A DNA stretch of 64,000 nucleotides from Maribacter caenipelagi (GCF_004364175.1 NZ_SNZW01000014.1:310001-374000), one strand, 5' to 3'. Positions 28,705-38,194 are shown, counted from the first letter of the stretch. Translations and numbers: made by a program. Notes: generated by a model from the letters alone, not told the origin.

Positions 28705-29046
28705 TTAAGCTTTAGCGGTTTTGTTTCTTGTTCTTCTTTTTTCTGCCCATGCAACGGCGTGCTTGTCCAACTTAACGGTCAAGAAACGCATAACACGTTC
28801 ATCTCTTCTAAACTCCTGCTCGTAAGGTGTAACTACCTCACCAGTGTTAGTAAATTCAAACAAGTGGTAAAATCCACTCTTTTTGTTTTGAATAGGATAA
28901 GCTAATTTCTTTAGCCCCCAATTCTCTTTAGCTACCATTTTGGCGCCATTGTTAATTAAGAAATCTTCGAATTTCTTAACTGTTTCCTCTATCTGAACAT
29001 CAGATAGAACGGGATTCAAAATGAAAACAGTTTCGTAATGGTTCAT
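28705..29046 (-). CDS. rpsF: 30S ribosomal protein S6
   Basis: 113 aa. It begins [16 protein letters not shown], with [24 protein letters not shown] and the [18 protein letters not shown] motif of S6. It is the first gene of rpsF-rpsR-rplI. S6 heterodimerises with S18. The -7 box sits about 24 bp upstream of the ATG, leaving little room for an autoregulatory S6:S18 leader. Confidence 0.97.
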   Translation of the reverse strand: MNHYETVFILNPVLSDVQIEETVKKFEDFLINNGAKMVAKENWGLKKLAYPIQNKKSGFYHLFEFTNTGEVVTPYEQEFRRDERVMRFLTVKLDKHAVAWAEKRRTRNKTAKA

Positions 29047-29069
29047 ATTATATTTGTTTTTAAAGAGTG

Positions 29070-29077
29070 CAAAAATA
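29070..29077 (-). promoter_or_regulatory. -7 box for the rpsF operon
   Basis: The minus strand reads TATTTTTG (TAnnTTTG), 24 bp upstream of the rpsF ATG, so the predicted leader is short. Confidence 0.48.
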
Positions 29078-29277
29078 GATATTTTTTTTAAAATAATTAT
29101 AAGAAATACGAATATTCTTCGTTATTAGATGGTAACAACATTTAAAAATAAACCAAATCTTAAACATATCATCATTACCAAATACACGATCAACAGTGCA
29201 TTGTTCACATCTTTTGTTGCAGTTCAGCATGTTTTTTCGGTTCTTTGTCGATGATTTAACCCCACAAATCAACCCTT

Positions 29278-29970
29278 ATGAAGTTAAGAAGTATCATCGT
29301 TGACGACTCATCTATGCAAAGGATGGCCGTTGCCAAGTTGGTAAACAATCATCCGAATTTGACTATGGTAGCTGAATACAGTAATGCTATCGAGGCTAAA
29401 AACGGAATCAAGAACCATGAGATAGATCTTATATTTCTTGATGTTGAGATGCCAATTATTACAGGATTTGACCTACTCGAGTCACTAGAAAACAGTCCTC
29501 AGGTAATTTTGATTACCGGTAAACCAGATTATGCACTTAAAGCATTTGACTATGACGTAACGGATTATTTACATAAACCGATTACCATGGCACGTTTTGA
29601 TGCTTCTGTTAAAAGAGCTGTTGCGAACTACGAACAATTGCACAGAGTCAATGAAGACGAAGAGCACATTTTCGTAAAGAGCAACCTAAAGAAAAGAAAG
29701 GTTATTTTAAATGATATTAAGTGGATCGAAGCACTTGGTGACTATATAAAATTAGTAACCGACGAAGCTAATATCGTAATCTTATCAACAATGAAGTCTT
29801 TTGAAAAGCAATTGCCAGAAGATAAGTTTTTAAGAATTCACAAATCATATATCATTAACCTAGAAAAGGTTGAAAAATTCAATAGTAAAAACGTTGAAGT
29901 TAGTGGTAGATCAATACCTCTAAGTAGAAATAAAAAGACAGAACTAGCCGAAGCGCTAAGTAACGTATAA
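29278..29970 (+). CDS. LytTR-family response regulator
   Basis: 230 aa. The receiver domain (1-120) has acidic Asp9/Asp10, phospho-acceptor Asp55 in LIFLDVEMP, Thr80 and Lys100 in YLHKP, so all residues for phosphorylation are present. The LytTR DNA-binding domain (about 128-230) starts HIFVKSNLKKRKVILNDIKWIEALGDYIKL and includes KFLRIHKSYIINLEKV. It regulates transcription through direct-repeat sites. No LytS-type kinase is adjacent, so it is an orphan regulator here. A terminator follows. Confidence 0.93.
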   Translation: MKLRSIIVDDSSMQRMAVAKLVNNHPNLTMVAEYSNAIEAKNGIKNHEIDLIFLDVEMPIITGFDLLESLENSPQVILITGKPDYALKAFDYDVTDYLHKPITMARFDASVKRAVANYEQLHRVNEDEEHIFVKSNLKKRKVILNDIKWIEALGDYIKLVTDEANIVILSTMKSFEKQLPEDKFLRIHKSYIINLEKVEKFNSKNVEVSGRSIPLSRNKKTELAEALSNV

Positions 29971-29992
29971 TATATGGTATAATTTTACTTTC

Positions 29993-30022
29993 AAAAAAGA
30001 CCGCTACTTAGCGGTCTTTTTT
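29993..30022 (+). terminator. Bidirectional terminator between the LytTR gene and priA
   Basis: A perfect 12-bp stem AAAAAAGACCGC/GCGGTCTTTTTT with a 6-nt loop lies between converging genes and has A and T runs on both sides, so it can end both transcripts. Confidence 0.93.
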
Positions 30023-30025
30023 AGT

Positions 30026-32482
30026 TTATATATGGTCTACATTATATATCACCCTAACACTTCTATACATTGCCACAGCTTTAAACGATTTTTCTATTCG
30101 CCTAATATTTGCTTTTGTCTGTGCCAAAGAATGTACTTTACGAACTTTAATTACGATATGTTTTAAATACTGATTTCTAATTCTTGCCACGGGCGGATAT
30201 TCCGGCCCTAAAACAGTATCACCAAAATTAGTTCGTAATGCCCCTGCAAACCAATCTGCAGCTTCATTTAGAACATTGTAATTTTTATGCTTGAACGTTA
30301 CTTTAATAATTCTATTTACCGGTGGATACTTAAACTGCTCCCTTTCATATAACTGCTCTGTATACATGCCTTCATAATCACTTGTGGTTACTTGCTTTAA
30401 TATTTGATGATAGGGATTATAGGTCTGTATAACTACACGTCCTCTTTTTTTGGTTCGCCCTGCCCTACCCGATACTTGTGTTAATAATTGATAGGTTCTT
30501 TCATGAGCACGATAATCAGGAAAGTTCAATAATGAATCTGCATTCATTACACCCACCAAATTCACGTTTCTAAAATCTAGTCCTTTAGTTAACATTTGGG
30601 TCCCCACCAAAATATCTAATTCTTGTTGTTCAAAAGCTGTAATTATTTTTTCATAACCATGCTTACCTCGCGTAGTATCCAAATCCATTCGACCAACCTT
30701 AGCTTCTGGGAATAGCCCCGAAACCTCTTTCTCTATTTGCTCGGTACCAAAACCTTTTGTATCTAAATCTGGACTGCCGCATGCAAAACAAATCTCTGGC
30801 AATGCAGTATGATGACCACAGTAATGGCAACGTAATTGATTTCTATATTGATGATAAGTTAAACTTACATCGCAATTTGGGCATTGTGGAGTATGACCAC
30901 ATGTTAAGCATTCCATTAACGGGGCAAAACCACGTCTATTCTGAAAAAGTATGATTTGCGCACCTTCTTTTAAGGTTTCTTCCATTTCCATAAAAAGACG
31001 CTCAGAGAAATGACCTTTCATCTTTCTTTTTCTAGAAGCTTCTTTAATATCAACCAACTCCATTTCTGGCATTAGCACATTACCATAGCGTCTTGTTATT
31101 TCTGCATAACCATATTTACCCGTTTGCACATTATAATAACTTTCAACACTTGGTGTTGCCGAACCTAATAGAATATTTGCCTTATGCAAATGACCTAAAA
31201 CTATTGCAGCATCTCTAGCATGATATCTTGGTGCCGGATCAAATTGTTTAAAAGAACTTTCATGTTCCTCATCTACAATTACCAACCCCAACCTATTAAA
31301 AGGCAAATACATTGCTGATCTCGCACCAATAACCAATTGCGCCTTAGGTTTTGCTTGCAAAACGTTTTGCCAAACTTCTACACGTTCTTGAACATTATAT
31401 TTAGAATGGTAAATAGCTATTCTTTCTCCAAAATATTCTTGTAATCTACCTATAAGCTGCGTTGTTAAAGCTATTTCTGGCAATAAATACAATACCTGCA
31501 GTCCTTTTTCCAAACATTCTTCTATCAGCTTTACATAAACTTCAGTCTTACCCGAAGAGGTCACCCCTTTTAATAATGTTACTTTCCCTTCATCGAAAGA
31601 AGATTTTATATCAACTAAAGCAGCCTCTTGATATTCGTTTAATTCTTTAGTGTCAGAATTATCGGGATCACCATCATAACTGACTCGATCAGTCTTAATA
31701 AAATACTCTTCTAAAATTCCCTTGTCGACCAGTGATTTTATTACTGCTTTAGAGGTATTACTAGATGCTTCAAGCTCGGAAACTTTTATAGGGTTCTGAC
31801 TTTTTCCCTGTAATTGAAATAACGATAGTACTACTTGACTCTGCTTAGGTGCCCTGGTCAATGATTTTAGTAGCTCTTCTAACTTTTCATCTGTTGTATG
31901 CTCTGCACCCAATTTTACAAACCTGACCAACTTTGGCTTGTACTGTTCGTATACTTCTTCTTTTATAACAATTACTTTTTTCTCTAATAATCGTTGAAGA
32001 ATGGGCAGTACATTTTTACGCTCTATAATTGCAGAAACTTCTTGAACCTTTAGTATAGATTGATGCTGTAACGCTTCAAATACTAAAAACTCATCATCTA
32101 AAAGTTCGTTTTCATCTATTTCGTATTCCGTATTTCTAAGAACTAATGTTTCACTTTCCAGCAAGAAAGCACTAGGAAGCGCACTACGCACAACTTCACC
32201 TAATGTACACATGTAATAGGAAGCTATCCATTCCCAATGCTTAAGTTGGGTCAGATTTACAATTGGATAATCGTCTAATAACTCATGAATTTCCTTTGCT
32301 TCGTATACTTCTGGCGGATTATTGTGAATGCTTTGAACTAAACCAGTGTATATTTTAGACTTACCAAATGGTACCGCTACACGCATACCTGGTTGTAGCA
32401 ATGCCGCCTCTTCTTCAGTTATACTGTACGTAAAACTTTTCTCTAGCGGAATAGGTAATATTACATTAATAAAGTTCGCCAT
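30026..32482 (-). CDS. priA: Primosomal replication-restart helicase PriA
   Basis: 818 aa from ATG 32482; a reading from 32506 adds eight residues overlapping the DUF2147 stop. The N-terminal DNA-binding domain starts FINVILPIPLEKSFTYSI. Walker A is GVTSSGKTE (Lys312) and the DEAH-like box is DEEH (404-407). Eight zinc-binding cysteines at about 525, 528, 534, 537, 552, 555, 565 and 568 insert between the helicase lobes. PriA reloads DnaB at stalled forks. It is the last gene of nadC-yihY-DUF2147-priA. Confidence 0.97.
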   Translation of the reverse strand: MANFINVILPIPLEKSFTYSITEEEAALLQPGMRVAVPFGKSKIYTGLVQSIHNNPPEVYEAKEIHELLDDYPIVNLTQLKHWEWIASYYMCTLGEVVRSALPSAFLLESETLVLRNTEYEIDENELLDDEFLVFEALQHQSILKVQEVSAIIERKNVLPILQRLLEKKVIVIKEEVYEQYKPKLVRFVKLGAEHTTDEKLEELLKSLTRAPKQSQVVLSLFQLQGKSQNPIKVSELEASSNTSKAVIKSLVDKGILEEYFIKTDRVSYDGDPDNSDTKELNEYQEAALVDIKSSFDEGKVTLLKGVTSSGKTEVYVKLIEECLEKGLQVLYLLPEIALTTQLIGRLQEYFGERIAIYHSKYNVQERVEVWQNVLQAKPKAQLVIGARSAMYLPFNRLGLVIVDEEHESSFKQFDPAPRYHARDAAIVLGHLHKANILLGSATPSVESYYNVQTGKYGYAEITRRYGNVLMPEMELVDIKEASRKRKMKGHFSERLFMEMEETLKEGAQIILFQNRRGFAPLMECLTCGHTPQCPNCDVSLTYHQYRNQLRCHYCGHHTALPEICFACGSPDLDTKGFGTEQIEKEVSGLFPEAKVGRMDLDTTRGKHGYEKIITAFEQQELDILVGTQMLTKGLDFRNVNLVGVMNADSLLNFPDYRAHERTYQLLTQVSGRAGRTKKRGRVVIQTYNPYHQILKQVTTSDYEGMYTEQLYEREQFKYPPVNRIIKVTFKHKNYNVLNEAADWFAGALRTNFGDTVLGPEYPPVARIRNQYLKHIVIKVRKVHSLAQTKANIRRIEKSFKAVAMYRSVRVIYNVDHI

Positions 32483-32484
32483 AG

Positions 32485-32925
32485 TTATCCCTCCACACGT
32501 ATCCATGTTTGGGTTCTGTAGATAAATGCCAAATATCCACGGACTTTCAACTCATTTGAATTTTCTGGATTTAACCATATCTTAAATCTGAAAGTCATCG
32601 CTTGTTCTGGATCAAATAGTCTCTTTCCCTTCCACTCCCCATCATCATGACGTTCACCTCCCGTAATAATTTCCATACCGGTTACAGGCCTATCCTTTAA
32701 TTCTCCATCGCATTTATCACAAACCCTACCTTCTTGCCCTTCTTCCAAAATCTTAACGACCTTGCCATACATTTTTCCTTCTTTCTTATAAATTTCAATC
32801 ACGCCTTTAGGTAAACCTGTTCGATCATCAATTGTTTTCCACATGCCAAAAACAGACTGTGCAGAAACGCTCATTGTAATAAATATTGTAAATAAAAAAC
32901 TTAACTGTATGGTTTTGTTTATCAT
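32485..32925 (-). CDS. DUF2147 family exported protein
   Basis: 146 aa. Signal peptide 1-22 (ending SVSA), then the DUF2147 core SVFGMWKTIDDRTGLPKGVIEIYKKEGKMYGKV and C-terminal VRGYLAFIYRTQTWIRV. Four residues resembling a CxxC site occur at VCDKCDGEL. The fold is a small lipocalin-like beta barrel; the function is unknown and the location likely periplasmic. Its ATG overlaps the yihY stop (32922-32925), and priA starts 2 bp after its own stop, so translation is coupled. Confidence 0.88.
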   Translation of the reverse strand: MINKTIQLSFLFTIFITMSVSAQSVFGMWKTIDDRTGLPKGVIEIYKKEGKMYGKVVKILEEGQEGRVCDKCDGELKDRPVTGMEIITGGERHDDGEWKGKRLFDPEQAMTFRFKIWLNPENSNELKVRGYLAFIYRTQTWIRVEG

Positions 32926-33890
32926 TCTTTTTTAGTGATTTTACGTAATGTATTTAGAGAAGCGTTCAGCTCAAACCCAAGTAGCAATATATTAGAATTT
33001 AACCATATGTAGACCATTAAAATCAATAATCCTCCTAATGCTCCATATAATTCATTGTATCTCGCGAACTTTTCAACATAAATTCCGAAGAGATATGATG
33101 TTAACAAAAACAATGTCGTTGTCATTAAAGCACCAAAAGAAAAAAACTTTGCTTGCTTGCCCTCTCGTGTTCCAAAATAATACAGAATTGCAGTAGTAAA
33201 ATAAGATAGAATTATAAAGAACAACACTTTTGCAATTTGTACACCAATTACTTCATCTTCACCCAAAATATATCCACCTTGCTTAGCAGCAAACTCAGAC
33301 AAATATCCCAACACATAAAATTCAAAGTATATATACGCTACAAACCCTACTATAATTAATATTGCCAAAATCAAACCTACCATCAAAGCATATAAATATT
33401 GTCTAAAGAAATGTCGTGTTAGGTCGATATGATACGATGTTTCGAAACCTCCAAAGATGGAGTTTACACCGTTTGCAATTAGAAAAATTGAAAGCAAAAA
33501 TGCAGATGATAGTAGGCCACCACGTTTTTGATCTTTTATCTGCTGAAACACTTCACCAAAATAATCGCCGGTTGCACTCGGCAAAAAAGATTCTAGAAAC
33601 AACTGGAACTGTACATCAAAATCGCCATGTTCAATACTTATATAAGACACTAAAAAAGGCACCAAAGTCACCATAAAAATAATCAAGGGAAACAACGCCA
33701 TAAATAAGCTAAAGGCAATAGCACTAGCACGTGTAGATAGTGTACCCCTTAGAATACCAAGTACATACATTTCTATAAGATCATAAACAGAAAGCCCCTC
33801 AAAACCGGGTAGCCTGATTTGTTTTAAAAATCTGACGAACCAATTTACAATAGGAATTTTTTCTAGCTTTTCTTCGACCTCTAAAGACAT
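32922..33890 (-). CDS. YihY/BrkB-family inner-membrane protein
   Basis: 322 aa with about six transmembrane helices. YihY/BrkB features: ILRGTLSTRASAIAFSLFMALFPLIIFMVTLVPF in the first helix region, NGVNSIFGGFETSYHI, and the C-terminal YNELYGALGGLLILMVYIWLNSNILLLGFELNA, which is highly diagnostic. Once called ribonuclease BN in error; function unknown, possibly transport. It lies directly against nadC (1 bp) and overlaps the DUF2147 gene by 4 bp. Confidence 0.92.
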   Translation of the reverse strand: MSLEVEEKLEKIPIVNWFVRFLKQIRLPGFEGLSVYDLIEMYVLGILRGTLSTRASAIAFSLFMALFPLIIFMVTLVPFLVSYISIEHGDFDVQFQLFLESFLPSATGDYFGEVFQQIKDQKRGGLLSSAFLLSIFLIANGVNSIFGGFETSYHIDLTRHFFRQYLYALMVGLILAILIIVGFVAYIYFEFYVLGYLSEFAAKQGGYILGEDEVIGVQIAKVLFFIILSYFTTAILYYFGTREGKQAKFFSFGALMTTTLFLLTSYLFGIYVEKFARYNELYGALGGLLILMVYIWLNSNILLLGFELNASLNTLRKITKKE

Positions 33891-34748
33891 CTAAACCGCT
33901 TTTAAACTCAAATCTAAATTATAAACCGAATGTGTTAGTGCTCCCGAAGAAATATAATCGACACCACATTCAGCATAATCCCTAATCGTTTTTTCATTGA
34001 TACCACCCGAAGATTCGGTTAAGCAGGTAGAACCAATTAATTTAACGGCCGTACGCGTGTCTTCATAATTGAAATTATCTATCAATATTCGATAAACACC
34101 CTCTGACTCTAAAATTTCTTTGATTTCGTCTAAGTTTCTTGCCTCAACGATAATCTTTAAATCACGACCCGTTTCTTTTAAGTAGTTTTTAGTCTTATCT
34201 ATTGCTCTTGTAATTCCACCGGCAAAATCAATATGGTTATCCTTTAGCATAATCATATCATACAACGCAAATCTATGATTTTCGCCGCCACCAATTTTTA
34301 CTGCCCACTTTTCTAATGCTCGTATGCCTGGTGTGGTTTTTCTTGTATCTAAAATCTTTGTACCCGTACCTTTTAATAAATTGACGAACATATGGGTCTT
34401 GGTTGCAATTGCACTCATTCTTTGCATCGCATTTAATACCAAACGCTCTGCTTTTAATATACTTTGAGAACTACCTTCAACATAAAAAACGATATCACCG
34501 TGACTTACAGGCGCACCATCTTTAATTAGCACTTCTATTTTTAAATTAGGATCAACAAAATAAAAAACAAGCTCTGCAAAATCTACTCCGGCAATGATTC
34601 CTTCATCTTTTACCAATAATTTTGCTTTACCGGTAGCGGTATCGGGAATGCATGCCAACGAACTATGATCACCATCACCAACATCTTCACGAATGGCATT
34701 TGCTATAATTAATGTAATTTCTTCTTTAAATTGTTTTTCTGGAATCAT
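33891..34748 (-). CDS. nadC: Nicotinate-nucleotide pyrophosphorylase (carboxylating), QAPRTase
   Basis: 285 aa. It begins with a helical domain and shows NadC blocks: REDVGDGDHSSLACI, LNAMQRMSAIATKTHMFV, the quinolinate/PRPP site ILDTRKTTPGIRALEKWAVKIGGGENHR, and LTESSGGINEKTIRDYAECGVDYISSGALTHS. It converts quinolinate and PRPP to nicotinate mononucleotide in de novo NAD synthesis. First gene of the four-gene operon that ends with priA. nadA and nadB are not in the window. Confidence 0.97.
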   Translation of the reverse strand: MIPEKQFKEEITLIIANAIREDVGDGDHSSLACIPDTATGKAKLLVKDEGIIAGVDFAELVFYFVDPNLKIEVLIKDGAPVSHGDIVFYVEGSSQSILKAERLVLNAMQRMSAIATKTHMFVNLLKGTGTKILDTRKTTPGIRALEKWAVKIGGGENHRFALYDMIMLKDNHIDFAGGITRAIDKTKNYLKETGRDLKIIVEARNLDEIKEILESEGVYRILIDNFNYEDTRTAVKLIGSTCLTESSGGINEKTIRDYAECGVDYISSGALTHSVYNLDLSLKAV

Positions 34749-34813
34749 AAGTATTAAATCTATTGTATTGCTAATTTACAAATCCATTTGCGAAATTGAT
34801 TTACTTTTGACAT

Positions 34814-35287
34814 ATGACTATAAAACTTTTAGCCATTGGTAAAACCGATAGCCCTCAACTACAAGAACTCATTGAGGTATATCAAAAACGATTACAGCAT
34901 TATATCAATTTTGAAATAGAGCTCATACCTGATCTAAAAAAGACCAAAAACTTATCTGAAGACCAGCAGAAAGATAAAGAAGGCGAACTAATTCTTAAAA
35001 GATTAGCTCCTACAGATGTTTTAATTCTCTTTGATGAAAAAGGAAAACAGTATACGTCTATAGAATTTTCTACTTTTTTACAAAAGAAGATGAACTCAGG
35101 CATTAAACAATTGGTTTTTTTAATTGGAGGACCTTACGGATTTAGTAATGAAATCTATTCAAAGGCGTCTGGAAAAATAAGCTTATCTAAAATGACTTTT
35201 TCTCACCAAATGGTACGCTTATTTATAACCGAGCAAATTTATAGGGGATATACTATTTTAAAAAACGAACCTTATCATCATCAATAA
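34814..35287 (+). CDS. rlmH: 23S rRNA (pseudouridine1915-N3)-methyltransferase
   Basis: 157 aa, the usual RlmH size. It begins MTIKLLAIGKTDSPQLQELIEVYQKRLQHY, then has the SPOUT knot: LIGGPYGFSNEIYSKASGKISLSKMTFSHQMVRLFITEQIYRGYTILKNEPYHH. It methylates pseudouridine 1915 in helix 69 of 23S rRNA. It is divergent from nadC and convergent with the PilJ-domain gene, with 24 bp between the stops and no obvious terminator. Confidence 0.97.
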   Translation: MTIKLLAIGKTDSPQLQELIEVYQKRLQHYINFEIELIPDLKKTKNLSEDQQKDKEGELILKRLAPTDVLILFDEKGKQYTSIEFSTFLQKKMNSGIKQLVFLIGGPYGFSNEIYSKASGKISLSKMTFSHQMVRLFITEQIYRGYTILKNEPYHHQ

Positions 35288-35311
35288 AACAACAAGAACC
35301 TTTAACACCTG

Positions 35312-36130
35312 TTAAGCCTGCTTTTCAAGCGATTTTACCATATTTTCAGATACACCCTCCAAATCAGCAAGTTCTTCCATTAGAAAAGAGATAAGTTCTT
35401 CTTTATGCTCCACATTTTTCTCAATCTTAAGCACATGATTGTAGTTCTTAATATTTTTCATGTGAGAATTAAAAGCATGTGTTTGATGCCATGCGATTTC
35501 TTTCAATTTCTGATTCTGAATTGACATCTTTTTTATCGACGGGTTAATGAAAAAGAAAATCTCCGCTATTAAAATCAATAAAGAAAAAACGGCGAGTTCT
35601 AATTCTATAATCATCAATGTACTAATATCTTCTTCTGAAGCTTTTTGAAATTGACCCACGACAATATCCATAATTATGAGAAAATTATCTGCTTCAGCGG
35701 ATAATCTTTCTAAATCAACCAATTCTAGTTTATTGAAGTCATTTGTTGATTCTAAAATGAAATTTAGATGTGGCTGCAACCTATCAAAGTTTTTTTGAAT
35801 TTCATCATTATCAAGTTCTGGAATTCCTGTTGCATCATTACCTTTTTGCAAAGCTCTGTTCGCATTAGAAAATTTAGCCATTGCTAAACGTAATTGACCA
35901 TAATCACAGGTACCATACCTGCATTCGTAAACACTTTTTACAATAGACTGAGACAACATTCTCTGTCTACCTGCAACATTTATTCTCAATCCATCTTGTC
36001 GCTGTCTAGCTAGTGAATACTGTATTATTGACTGTATTACTATCGTTAATACAATTACAGTAAAAACCAACAGATAATAGTTATTGAAACTTTTACCGGA
36101 TTTTAATTTTGATAAAATCTTTTTCCACAT
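35312..36130 (-). CDS. PilJ-domain membrane sensor ending after a kinase-like DHp region
   Basis: 272 aa. Order: TM1 (about 18-38), an extracytoplasmic PilJ/NIT-like sensor (about 45-170) with its hallmark INVAGRQRMLSQ (50-61), TM2 (about 172-195), then a cytoplasmic helical pair. The first cytoplasmic helix, NQKLKEIAWHQTHAFNSHM, resembles the Bacteroidota histidine-kinase phospho-acceptor motif EIAWxQSHxVRxP, with His218 at the acceptor position. The protein stops right after the second helix (ELISFLMEELADLEG...), with no ATPase domain and no frame remnant downstream. It may be a phosphotransfer or adaptor protein, or a degenerate kinase. Confidence 0.75.
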   Translation of the reverse strand: MWKKILSKLKSGKSFNNYYLLVFTVIVLTIVIQSIIQYSLARQRQDGLRINVAGRQRMLSQSIVKSVYECRYGTCDYGQLRLAMAKFSNANRALQKGNDATGIPELDNDEIQKNFDRLQPHLNFILESTNDFNKLELVDLERLSAEADNFLIIMDIVVGQFQKASEEDISTLMIIELELAVFSLLILIAEIFFFINPSIKKMSIQNQKLKEIAWHQTHAFNSHMKNIKNYNHVLKIEKNVEHKEELISFLMEELADLEGVSENMVKSLEKQA

Positions 36131-36225
36131 ACTTAAAGATATTTCCTACAATCTATAATTGTATTATTACCATAACCTATAAGAATTAAAAATGTTGTGA
36201 CAAATGGTGATTATTGGATAAAAAA

Positions 36226-36251
36226 AAGTGCAAATTTTTCAACTTGCACTT
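36226..36251 (-). terminator. Terminator of the serB-serA fusion gene
   Basis: An 8-bp stem AAGTGCAA/TTGCACTT with a 10-nt loop is followed on the minus strand by eight T. It lies 50 bp past the stop at 36302. Confidence 0.82.
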
Positions 36252-36301
36252 CAGATATAAAAGAATCCTATTATTATTAATTCTTATTCAATTATTGTAA
36301 A

Positions 36302-38194
36302 CTAGTAAAGCACTCTAAATTTGATGGTGTTTTCAACTTTTCTCAAAGCTTTGATTACATCTTTATTATACTCTTTATCTAAATCTGTAATAACATAACC
36401 AACTTCATTATCAGTTGAAAGATATTGGCTAGAGATATTCAATTCATATTCTGCCAATACTTTATTTATTTTAGCCATTATACCCGGAACATTCTTATGT
36501 ATATGCAAGAATCGGTGCGACTTATTCTGTTTTGGCAAACGAATATTCGGGAAGTTAACGGCATCTACAGTATTACCAGAATTAATATAATCCATTATTT
36601 TATTAGGAACAAAATCAGCAATATCTCGCTGGGCCTCTTCTGTACTACCACCAACATGCGGAGTAAGAATTACATTGGCAAAGCCTTGTAATTTTGTATG
36701 GAAATCTCCATTACTAGCAGGCTCATCAGGATAAACATCTATTGCCGCACCACCAATATGACCATCTTTTAATCCTTCGGCAAGTGCATCAATATCAACC
36801 ACAAAACCTCTAGAAAGGTTAATTAACATGGCACCTTTCTTCATTTGCTTTATTTCACGCTCACCGATGAAGTTTTTGTTTGCCTTATTATCATCTATGT
36901 GCAGTGTAACTACATCAGATACATTTAATAAATCTTCTAACGTATTACATTTCACCGCATTACCTAAAGCTAATTTATCATCTACATCATAGTAATAAAC
37001 ACGCATACCCATAGCTTCTGCCAAAACCGATAATTGTTTACCAATATTACCATAACCTACAATACCCAAGTTTTTACCACGAACTTCTCTTGATCCAGCA
37101 GCTGTTTTTTGCCATTGCCCTTCATGAATTTCTCTGCTACGATCAAACACACTACGCATTAACATAATAATCTCTCCTATAGCCAATTCTACAACAGATC
37201 TTGTATTACTGTATGGAGCATTGAAAACTACAACACCTTTCTTTTTGGCAGTCTCTAAATCTATTTGGGTAGTACCGATACAAAAAGCACCTACTACCAA
37301 TAACTTATCGGCAGCATCTAAAACAGTTTGGGTAACCTGTGTTTTAGAGCGGATACCAAGCACGTGAACGCCCTTAATTTTTTCTAGCAGTTCTTCTTCA
37401 GATAAACTATGTTTAATCAATTCAACGGAAAAACCGTCTTCAGATAAATTATCGAATGCAGCTGTGTGCACATTTTCTAATAATAGAACCTTAATTCTAT
37501 TCTTTGGGTACGAGATATTTCTTGGCAACTTGTTCACAAATAAAAATTCATCTAAACTTGGTGTAACATAATCCGCATTACTTGCGGCTTTTTCTCTATG
37601 CACGTTTTCGGTATATGCAAAAAACTTATCTGCAATACCTGCTTCGCGCATTACATAATCACTGTAACCATCTCCAATCACCTGAACTTCTCCGTCCAAA
37701 TTCATTTGCTTCAAGCAATCAATTTTGCCATTATGCTGAGATAGCACATTCTTTTCATCGAAACCGATGATATTACCTTCTTCGTCGAATTTAAATGTAT
37801 TTGCATACACTCGATCAGATGGTATATTGTATTCTTTTACAATAGGATCAATAAACTCTTTAAAACCGCAAGATATTACATAAATATCATCCGCATACTT
37901 TTCAAAAAATTCTTTATTGGCAGCAATGGACTTAGATATTTTATTTTTAAGATTGTCAACCAATCCGTCTAAATCTTCCTTTTTGGCATGTAATAACTTA
38001 ATTCTACGCTCTAAAGACTCGGTAAACGAAATATCACCATCTATACCTAAATTGGTAATTTTCTGTATTTCTTTAATAACCTCGTCTTTGTTAGATTTTC
38101 CTTCTAAAGTCATTTCAGCAAGAACATCTAATGCTTCTACCCTGGTCAACGTACTATCAAAATCAAAAACGTATTTTCTACTAACTTCTACCAT
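36302..38194 (-). CDS. Bifunctional phosphoserine phosphatase / D-3-phosphoglycerate dehydrogenase
   Basis: 630 aa fusion. Residues 1-215 are a HAD phosphatase like SerB: FDFDSTLT with Asp11/Asp13, VISCGF (Ser108), Lys157 and GDGYSD (Asp175, Asp179), an intact active site. Residues about 230-540 are 3-phosphoglycerate dehydrogenase: GIVGYGNIGKQL NAD loop, NLSRGFVVD, DVYPDEP and TPHVGGSTEEAQ carry Arg, Glu and His. Residues 550-630 form an ACT domain (LHIHKNVPGIMAKINKVLAEY), the usual serine-feedback site. Steps 1 and 3 of serine synthesis are thus joined; the step-2 enzyme SerC is not nearby. Transcribed alone. Confidence 0.92.
   Translation of the reverse strand: MVEVSRKYVFDFDSTLTRVEALDVLAEMTLEGKSNKDEVIKEIQKITNLGIDGDISFTESLERRIKLLHAKKEDLDGLVDNLKNKISKSIAANKEFFEKYADDIYVISCGFKEFIDPIVKEYNIPSDRVYANTFKFDEEGNIIGFDEKNVLSQHNGKIDCLKQMNLDGEVQVIGDGYSDYVMREAGIADKFFAYTENVHREKAASNADYVTPSLDEFLFVNKLPRNISYPKNRIKVLLLENVHTAAFDNLSEDGFSVELIKHSLSEEELLEKIKGVHVLGIRSKTQVTQTVLDAADKLLVVGAFCIGTTQIDLETAKKKGVVVFNAPYSNTRSVVELAIGEIIMLMRSVFDRSREIHEGQWQKTAAGSREVRGKNLGIVGYGNIGKQLSVLAEAMGMRVYYYDVDDKLALGNAVKCNTLEDLLNVSDVVTLHIDDNKANKNFIGEREIKQMKKGAMLINLSRGFVVDIDALAEGLKDGHIGGAAIDVYPDEPASNGDFHTKLQGFANVILTPHVGGSTEEAQRDIADFVPNKIMDYINSGNTVDAVNFPNIRLPKQNKSHRFLHIHKNVPGIMAKINKVLAEYELNISSQYLSTDNEVGYVITDLDKEYNKDVIKALRKVENTIKFRVLY

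Noticed and set aside
30757..30954. Short plus-strand frame inside priA
   Set aside because: It is a shadow of the zinc-cysteine region of priA, without independent support.
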